In this document: positions 56,486-64,000 of the stretch, in pieces
How the letters are laid out: every line of letters starts with the position of its first letter
Position numbering within the stretch: position 1 is the stretch's first letter
From: Sipunculus nudus
Lineage: Eukaryota; Annelida; Sipuncula; Golfingiida; Sipunculidae
DNA length: 64,000 nt
Reading direction: 5' to 3'
Assembly: GCA_026874595.1 (NCBI GenBank)
Contig: CM049306.1
Coordinates: 53,536,019-53,600,018, forward strand
Program-made: the position numbers and the translations under genes
Notes under the pieces: model-generated
What the model was told of the DNA's origin: nothing
The model's input: the letters and a program-made list of their open reading frames with translations, nothing else
The model's database searches: none

Positions 56486-56957
56486 ATGGATTCCAGCAAA
56501 CGTCACACGACAGATCTTTACATCTGTGGTAGCAACTTATTCGGACAACTGTCGAAACTATTAGATATACAGTTTTCGGAAAATCAAACACGTAGCACTA
56601 AATTTCTACCAGTTTCAAAGAGTGCATTGAAAAATATTATCCTGAATGGAACAGACCAACAAGGCACTGGGACTGTAGCAGACGACAGTTCAGTCATGGA
56701 ACCAAGCGCGGGATATACGGAACATGTTATTGAAGTAGAGTACTCGAAGTCCATGGACATTTTAACAGGGAAAACTGGTAGTCTTGGGAAGCACAAGATG
56801 GCAGAATTGCAGGATGGACAAAACAAACTTGGTTCCACAGCAGTCAAAGCTAAAGTTAGCAGATTGCAAGAACAAAGTGTAGACATACCTAAAGAAGAAA
56901 ATTCATTTTTAGCAGACATTAAAATTAAACCATTCTGGCACTCTGTAGTTTTTATAG
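56486..56957 (+). CDS. RCC1-like gene, exon 1
   Basis: 472 nt encoding MDSSKRHTTDLYICGSNLFG and on to FWHSVVFI. It has balanced codon use and no repeat content, unlike the surrounding DNA. Confidence 0.72.
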
Positions 56958-59900
56958 GTAAGATATATGCCCCTATGTGTTTGTTAATTGGTTAATTCCT
57001 TGGTTTGCTGCTTAAAATATCTAGCCGATGAAAGCCACACAACGGTTTGCTCTGTTTGTTAAGTCACTGGCCCATCAAAGGGTTAAAGGGACAATCGGCT
57101 GATAATCAGGAGCAATATTTCAATTATTCTTTTGACACTCTCACTTCAAGTTTGCTTTATGCAAAAGAAAGGCTAAACTCTCCCAGCAAATGGTCTTGGT
57201 ACCTTTCGTTGAGCTGTTTAACACCTTGTGGCTGAGTGGCCGGAGGTCCGATTTTGCGCATGTGCAACAGATAACATGCAATTTTTCAGCCAGCCAGTAC
57301 AGGTATCACATTTTTTTGGCCAAGTCAATCAGGGCATCTCCTGATTGACAGGGGTTTTGGCCCAGATGGTGCATGCATTTGCATATGCTTTGTTGACACA
57401 GGTGATCATGCCGGATACACTATTTTTATAACTTGTGTACAGGAGTTAGCCAAAGGTTTCAGGGCATAATTTTGGCAGATACCAATTTATTTCATAGAGG
57501 AGATGTTAATTTTTGTGTTAATTAAACATATTTTAAAAGGTGATTGGGCCCCTTTAATTGCGGTTACAGCATGAAAAGATCTTTTACCCTTTAAAAATAA
57601 ATAGAATAAAAATATTTCTGATGGTTGTTACATACCAATATTCACATAAAGTTCTATGCTGATAACATTGGAAACTGAAATAACCATTCTGGAAAACATG
57701 AAGCACCTTTTAAAAATTAATGATTTATTTTCCCAGAGAGCATTGAAGCGTCAACAGCTTGCTAGACATCTTGCATTCGGCCAGTTGGTTGTAGTCCTGT
57801 ATATTGCATTAGGTCTGTGTACTATGATGTACATTTTTAACTCCTTTGGGGCAAAATAGTGCTGTGAATATAGGACAGTCATGGTTTTAATGGTCAAATA
57901 TTTGATACAAATAGATGTAATGAACATTAATCAATGGAATATGTTTAAGGTGCCCAATCACCTATTAGGTATATTGAAATGACACGAAAAATAGATTCTT
58001 CCCTTAAGATAATTTGTACCTGCCAAAATTTTGCTCTGATACCGTTTGCTTACTCCTGTAAAAGAGTGATAATAACAGTGGACCAGGGGTGATGTCAGGT
58101 GTTCACATATTACACACCATGTGTGTCGACCAGTCACAACAGGTGTCAATCATGAAATGACCTGACTGACTTTGCCCAGAAATGTAATACATGTTCTTGC
58201 TGGCTGAAACATTGCATCTTGGGATTCACAATCGAACCTCCAGTCATGTGGCCTTAATATGGTAAGCGTGTGTTTGCCAACATGCAGAGTCATAACAAGG
58301 TCTTAAAACAGCCATGTGAGAGGTACTGAGACTGTGTGCTGGGATGGTTTTGCTGGTAAATTTACTTTTGTATAAAGCAAAACTGAACTGATAGTTTGAA
58401 AGGATAGGAATACTATTGCTCCTGGTTATGTCCCTTTAAAACACACAGCTGTGTATGGAGTGTTATAACCATAGGTAAATGCAGGGGCTGTCTATGGACT
58501 CCATGTTGTGTCAGTCACTAATAAAAGCAAAGGCAGAGTCCATTCTTATGGGCTATAAAATACCATGATAAGCCTGAAAATTCCTATGGGACCATTATGA
58601 TTTCATATCTTTGTATTAATCTGTCTGTCTGCATCACTGTTGTTCTTAGCAAAGACTGAACTTCAGGTCAGATGACCACTTCCCAGTGGAAGAATATGAA
58701 ATTTTAGTGCTTGGTTTAGGGAATTATTTCTTAGAAATATGAAGTTGATGCATATTCAACTGGCAATCTGTGCGAATCGACCTTGACATCTGCTTTTATT
58801 GATTATTAGATTATGTTATGCTTTATTCCTGCTTCATTTGATCAGTTTTAATATTTTATTGTTGCCATGTCCCAGTTGCCAGCATTACATACCAACCAGT
58901 AAGGACCACAGCACTCAGCCAATGTTGTCACATTTTGTCTGCACACAGGGTGCTGGGCTGATGTGCTGTCAGTTTAAACAAAATGTAACAACACTGGCTC
59001 CAGGGCAGTCCTTGCTGGGCTGGTTTCCTCTGCCAGCAAAAGGAACATGGATACAATAAAGAAGTAACAAACAGTGGCCAGATCATGACATATGCAATGT
59101 CTACTCAGCAGTTTTGTCCTTTATGCTTGTAGAAAGTCTACTAAGAGCTGCTGTTTTTGGTATATTTGAAAATCTTGGGGAACTAACTTTTCCACACCTT
59201 TGGACAACATCTCAACATTAATTGGTATTATGTTATTTTAAATAAAGGAAAAGTAATTGGTGTTTCAATCTTTGTCAGACCCTGATTCCAAGCTCTGACT
59301 ATGATGAACATTATTGGTCCCGTTCCACCTCTCCTTGTGGCGGGTGAAACAGTTAAACCTTGCCTGACGACCACCTCCATTTAACGACCATCTAAAAACG
59401 ACCCCAGGTTTTTTTGCATTTTATATCAGACCTTGCTTAGATGACCACCTCAAAAATGCAACCACTTTATGGAGGTCCCATTGGTGGTCATAATGTTGAG
59501 GTTTCACTGTACTTTGCAAACTCCTCTATAGAAGGCTGTGGTTAAATGAAAAGAGCTGAAGACAAATGTAATTCAACCACTGTGTAAAGAGTGCATAAAG
59601 ATTAAGGTCATACATTTCATTTCATCATAAAGAAACAAAAAAGATTTCCTTATTGGATTATAAAATGATAATGACACCCATAAATAAAATTTTCCATTAA
59701 AACTGTTATTCTGTAGGAACTGGATCAAGATTGTCAATAAAGGTTTAAGTGTGGCTAATTCACAGCAGTTATTTTCACTTTGTCCATCCAATCAACTCCA
59801 GGCGCTGAGCCAGGATTTTTCGCAGAGAGGGGTCAACGGATGTCATGCATAAAAATTGTCTAAAAAAGGTGGTTGGTTGAGAGCGAGGGAGGGGGTTGCA

Positions 59901-60816
59901 ACCCCCAAACCCCCCCCTCTGGATCAGCACCTGAACTCTTGTATTTGTCCTGTAATCTAGATACCAGGTCAACCAAGCAAAAGCTACTACTTGTGTATGG
60001 AGACTACAGCAAGTCAGTAGATTGCACATGTGTATTAGTCTGTAGAGCATATGACAGATTTATTCTTCTGATCTCAACATGGACTTGCTTTGATTTCAAG
60101 AGGTCTTAACTCCAAGTCAGAGTACATGTCTGAGCCAAGAACCCCTTAACTGAGTCTGACTCAGTCCAAAAGAAAGTGGACTTGAATCTGGCCAAGTAGT
60201 ATTACAGTTCTGTCAAGTGATTAAGCTGTACTCATCTCTGTTTGTTTCAAAATTGGTAGCCTTTTCATTTTTACCTCAGTTAAAGATAACCTGCCTGTAG
60301 GCCAAGAGTAAAATTGTGGTAAAATCTGTCATATTTCACATGTAATTGGGCAAGGTTTTGTGTATAAGCAGGATCCATCATCACTTGACAGTTTTTGCAG
60401 TTGCTGTTTATTATTATTACGCAAAACACTTTAGTATATGAACACTTGGTCATATCTTAATTTGGTTAAAAGTGAGTTTCTATGGCTTTTATTCACTGTC
60501 CTATATTGAGTAATTTAATTTCAAAGTATTTTAAGTTTTATTATAAGTTCGCTTTCTTCTTTTGCTTTTTCAGGAAAGCAGGGAACCAGTATTTCGGGTT
60601 TTGTTAATGGTAAAGAAAATCAGCTTGCACATGTGACTGGCCTGAAGGACTTTTCATCAAATGACAAAGCGATGTATGGTATTGACAGTGAGCGACATCT
60701 AGTGGTGTGGAATGGAACTGATATCTCAAGTCCTCCCCAACAGGTGACCATTCAAGAAGGGTGGGGTGAATGTATTAACATACATGCAGGAGATGCCAAA
60801 GGTGTGGCACTAACAA
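56486..60816 (+). CDS. RCC1-like protein, 5' part (two exons visible; gene continues beyond the window)
   Basis: Exon 1 (56486-56957, donor ATAG|GTAAGA) joins in phase to exon 2 (60574-60816, acceptor TTTTTCAG, likely donor ACAA|GTAGGT), giving 238 codons so far. LYICGSNLFGQLS near the N-terminus, FWHSVVFI-GKQGTSISGFVN across the junction and INIHAGDAKGVALT resemble the G-x-N-x-x-G-Q-L and H-x-x-x-L blades of RCC1 beta-propellers; RCCD1 or a related protein is possible. Between them lies a ~100-residue hydrophilic linker. No upstream in-frame ATG follows the stop at 56426, so this start is likely. The similarity is weak, so the family is tentative. No further exon was found up to 64000. Confidence 0.6.
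57087..57553 (+). mobile_element. TTAA-flanked MITE, copy 1
   Basis: It starts AGGGACAATCGG after TTAA (57083-57086) and ends TGATTGGGCCCCT before TTAA (57554-57557). An inverted copy of the same sequence lies at 57949-58435. TTAA duplications with CCCT/AGGG ends are the mark of piggyBac-type transposition. No transposase. Confidence 0.65.
57949..58435 (-). mobile_element. TTAA-flanked MITE, copy 2 (inverted)
   Basis: Read on the minus strand it matches copy 1 along its length (AGGGACATAACCAGGAGCAA; TTTACAGGAGTAAGCAAACG; AATTTTGGCAGGTACAAATT; GGTGATTGGGCACC). TTAA is present at both ends (57945-57948, 58436-58439). The two copies together could form a ~470-bp imperfect hairpin. Confidence 0.68.
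58440..60573. other. RCC1-like gene intron 1, distal part
   Basis: Mostly featureless. It holds a short inverted-end element at about 59349-59511 (ACAGTTAAACCTTGCC... / ...GAGGTTTCACTGT). The paired open frames at 59775-60109 have no recognisable product. Confidence 0.5.
59349..59511. mobile_element. candidate short MITE
   Basis: Ends ACAGTTAAACCTTG and AGGTTTCACTGT are imperfect inverted repeats, and TGACGACCACCTCC / GACCACC words lie inside both ends. A target duplication is not clear. Confidence 0.4.
60574..60816 (+). CDS. RCC1-like gene, exon 2
   Basis: Acceptor TTTTTCAG after a pyrimidine tract; 243 nt. It reads KQGTSISGFVNGKENQLAHV, SERHLVVWNGTDISSPPQQV and ECINIHAGDAKGVALT. The exact donor is uncertain (ACAA|GTAGGT, or four bases later). 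Confidence 0.7.
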
Positions 60817-61466
60817 GTAGGTCATTTATATTTTAATAGTTAGCATCATCTTTAGTTAACATACTTAAGTGATATTGGTGCATTTAATGGATTGGAATTA
60901 ATTTGAATTTGTAATTTATACTGATTCATAAGATCATAATATCTCAGGTAACAGGCACCTTTATTTGTCAGCAGTGACGTGGAATTTCCAAGATAATGCC
61001 TGTTTGAAATATACCTTAGTCCATATTTTTTTTCCTCATATTTGGGGATAGGAGGCCCATAGGGAGGGCAGACATATATATCTGTTTTTGCAGTGCATAA
61101 GAATCTTTGGTATCTTTGTAATTACAGGAAATTGATCGATTCCTTTCATGAGTTTTCATGGCTCAAACTTTGTTCCAAAACTTTGTCATAAGTTTAAAAT
61201 AATCAATGGGGTTGTAAGTGTCATTTGTGAAAAAATAAGTGATAAAAATATGGGGTGAATCTGTTAAATTTTGGGCAGGATGTAGGTGGAGGGGTTGGTA
61301 GATGGGGTTGGTATGTGCTGTCTTGGATCTTGATAGTTCTTGGATAGTGTTTATTAACAAAATTATTATCATCCTTTGTTATATACTGATGAAGTAATCA
61401 ATAAACAAATATATAGAAAGCTGGTTATTAGATTAGTATCACTTCAATTTGTTTTATTTTCCTCAA
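60817..61466. other. non-coding, downstream of RCC1-like exon 2
   Basis: Presumed intron. No further exon was recognised. Confidence 0.4.
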
Positions 61467-62616
61467 TTATTGTATCCACCAAAAACAGAGTTTTGCGGAT
61501 ACTATGTTTTCAGCCCACTGCTGCTGCTGTCGCCGTGTAGGTGTCTGGAGAACTCCTCTGTAACTGCTTGGCAGAATTTTACGAAACCCGGGATTATCTT
61601 CGGGTCACTTGTGAACAGCTGCGCCCCGATTTTGTTTTGACCTCTGAACTTTCCTCTCTGCCTAGCGTCCATTTGTGCATCTGTTTCCATAAACAACCCA
61701 CATATTTTGGGAATCGTTTGACTGATCAGGAAAAAAATTTTTTTACAAATGTAGCCCTTGGCTAGCTTTATAACATACACAGAAAATGGTGGCACCACCT
61801 GCAATCATGTTTGCACAGTGTCAATCTGTTCATCTGCCTTGGGTTAAAATCACTCACATCTCTGCAGTGGTTTGACTAATTAACCTGAAATTCGGCATGC
61901 TTATACATCCTGGACAGCTTTCTTGATTTTATGACAGGTGGTACCACCTACATTCATGTTCATGCTGCAGAGATCCAAGCTCATATCTCGGGAACCGTTT
62001 AACTGATTGGGCCAAAATTTTGCATGTGTATAGATCTCACATAGCTCTTTATCATACACAAAACTGGAGGGGCCACTTGCAATCATTTTTGCACAGCGTC
62101 CGTCTGTGTGTCTGCCGTGAGCTAAAATCACTCATATCACTGTATTGGTTTGACATAACTGCCTAAAATTTTGCAGTTTTATACATCCTGGACAGCTTTC
62201 TTGATTTTATGACAGGTGGCACCACCTACATATTAGTTTATGCTGCAGACATCCAAGCTCATATCTCGGGAACCGTTTGACCGATTGGGCCAAAATTTAC
62301 ATAGCTTGTAATCATACACAAAATTGGTGGCGCCAAGTCCTTCTGTTTGTCTTCTGTGGGATAAAATCACTCATTTACATGTAGTGGTTTGACTTTTCTG
62401 CCTAAAATTTTCCATATGTATATAACTTGGACAGCTTTCTGGATTTGTGGTAGGTGGCGCAACCTGCATACACATTTCAGCTGCAGACATCCATGCTAAT
62501 ATGCAACACACCTCACTCTATTTTCCCTTGCCACTCAAATAATCCACCTTACTTCACCTGTTCCACTCTGATTTTGGCGGATACATGTTGTCGCTTGTCA
62601 CCTACCTGTATTCTAG
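61467..62616 (-). mobile_element. satellite-bearing Helentron/pearl-like element (GGCGGATAC family), copy 4
   Basis: On the minus strand it starts CTAGAATACAGGTAGGTGAC, carries GGTGGC(G/A)CCACC monomers and ends in the hairpin GTATCCGC...GGTGGATAC (61472-61501). It is the only copy of the family in the reverse orientation, and it lies beside the plus-strand RCC1-like gene. Confidence 0.85.
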
Positions 62617-62818
62617 TTTAAGGATGAGGTAGACAATCAATAAGAGAATATATTGAAAACCATGTTGATTATGTTAGTATCACTTGACTTTATATCACCC
62701 TTGATTAAACACTCATGAGTCTATAAAAACATGTAGGGTCAATAAAAATATGCTAAAAAACTGTTAGGATTCTATTAGTATCACACTGAAAGACAAATCA
62801 CAAAAGGAAAAAGATTTA

Positions 62819-63455
62819 CAGTCAAGCCCACTTTGTGTCATATCGGTTAATAGAAAATCCCGTTTATTGTCACATAAATCTGAAATTCCAAACCATTTCC
62901 TATATAAACAATGGTAAAACTGACCGTTTACTATCATGAAATATTGTCATAATCCCGTTAATTGTCATGCTTGGAACCCTTGGCAGTGATACCATTTCGC
63001 AGTAATATCACATCAAACACTGACCAGGCAATCAATGAGGCCAAGAGCCAGTAATCGGTCAGGCATATCAAAAGATTGCATCTCCCACCTGTGTGCGCTA
63101 GGCAAGTGCAGTGATGCATGCGAGTCACTCCCTGTCCCTTAGCTAAATTACTTTATAAGATACCACGCTAATCAAGATCATTGCGTTTCTCCGTACGTTA
63201 ACAAGGGCGAAGTTTGCGTTCATATATCGTACATAATGAACTCCTGGCCTTTGAAAAGCTGCGGTTTACACCTCAGTTATGTTTTGCCGAGATGATATGA
63301 AGCATGAGCTCTAAACATTGTTTACGACTGGAAATTCTCTTTAAGGGTCCACGAAAAGCTGGAGGTTTTGTGAGCACTGGAGGAGATACCTGGCCCAAAA
63401 CCTAAAACGAGGTGAAACTTCAGAAAGTTGACATGACAATTAGCGGGCTTGACTG
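62819..63455. mobile_element. TA-flanked MITE with CAGTCAAGCCC ends
   Basis: 637 bp with inverted ends CAGTCAAGCCC / GGGCTTGACTG and TA on both sides (62817-62818, 63456-63457), the target duplication of the Tc1/mariner-pogo group. Short internal repeats (CCGTTTATTGTCAC, CCGTTTACTATCAT, CCGTTAATTGTCAT) follow the left end. No transposase. Confidence 0.78.
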
Positions 63456-63851
63456 TATATGTTACTCATCACACAAAATTATAAAAACAGTTCTTTCACA
63501 CTTATCAGCTTTGACTCCCATCCATGGATTTTAGTCAGGTGTAGCGAACAGTATTGAAAATGTTGTTTTGTTTGAGCTAGAGAGATTGAGCAACACACAG
63601 TTTGTTGCAAAGTGATATGATTGGTTGTAAGTGTGAAATGATCAGTTATATTAAAAAATTAACAAAAAGAACACCAAGACACTAAGATCTGTTTTTATTA
63701 TCTAAAATATCAGACTTTGGTTTGTCATACTGCTGTAAAACATGACAAACATAAAACAGTTACAACATATAAACAGTTAATACAGCCTCTGATTACACCA
63801 GGACACCCACTCTCATTTAGCTGATTCTTGGCCCCTTTGCCAGAAATTGTG
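63456..63851. other. non-coding, right edge
   Basis: No gene or element was recognised. Confidence 0.4.
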
Positions 63852-63940
63852 CTATCAGACCAATGAGAACGGGTGTCGCATGATTAAAATTTTGAGCTGG
63901 ATGCACAGTGTGATACCACACTGTCATTGGTCTGATTATA
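63852..63940. repeat. short nested inverted repeat
   Basis: ATCAGACCAATGA (near 63853) and TCATTGGTCTGAT (near 63924) are inverted copies; just inside the right arm is a tight hairpin CAGTGTG-ATAC-CACACTG (63905-63923). It may be a small foldback element. Confidence 0.7.
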
Positions 63941-64000
63941 ATCTTTTACTATGTATGCACCCTGGTGGTAGAACCCAGAAAATCTTGCTATACAAAGCAG

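Noticed and set aside
60950-64000. A third exon of the RCC1-like gene
   Set aside because: No open stretch with flanking splice sites and RCC1-like sequence was found; most of the interval is mobile DNA.

Overview
The window looks like animal nuclear DNA, most probably from a bivalve mollusc. It is AT-rich and gene-poor, its exons are short with canonical GT/AG introns, and it is crowded with mobile DNA of the kind described in bivalves: a tRNA-derived SINE, and pearl / Helentron-like non-autonomous elements that carry internal satellite arrays and end in a hairpin. The species is not fixed by the sequence, and bivalve is an inference from repeat style.

One gene is complete. PSMD4 (26S proteasome subunit Rpn10, the ubiquitin receptor) lies on the minus strand, with its start codon at 53567 and its stop at 6894. 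All eleven coding exons can be placed by protein similarity and splice signals. They join in frame to 390 codons: an N-terminal VWA domain followed by what read as three ubiquitin-interacting motifs. The gene covers almost 47 kb, mainly because intron 7 is about 28.5 kb long.

A second gene begins on the plus strand at 56486, about 2.9 kb from PSMD4 and divergent from it. Two exons (56486-56957 and 60574-60816) are visible and the gene runs on out of the window. Its protein resembles the RCC1 beta-propeller family, possibly RCCD1, but the match is weak. A possible exon of an unknown gene touches the left edge (2-114).

Region by region: 1-6890 is downstream of PSMD4 and holds a SINE, a short hairpin-ended element, a dead LINE reverse transcriptase and a GACA-rich tandem array. 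6894-10852 holds the last four PSMD4 exons. 10853-39350 is the giant intron, with at least six satellite-bearing elements, one nested inside another. 39351-49416 alternates PSMD4 exons with a 3-kb array of about 144-bp units, two hAT-type elements with 8-bp target duplications and another satellite element. 49417-53567 holds an LTR-like block and exon 1. 53568-56485 is the shared intergenic region. 56486-64000 holds the RCC1-like gene start, an inverted pair of TTAA-flanked MITEs, a minus-strand satellite element and a TA-flanked MITE.

The most interesting structure is the set of satellite-bearing elements. At least three sequence families share one plan: a short conserved 5' start, tandem monomers of about 140-180 bp, and a 3' terminal hairpin that in one family pairs with a 5' subterminal sequence. 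Every copy in a PSMD4 intron whose direction can be read is antisense to PSMD4, and the copy next to the RCC1-like exons is antisense to that gene. All repeat calls come from reading the sequence by eye; no database search was run.
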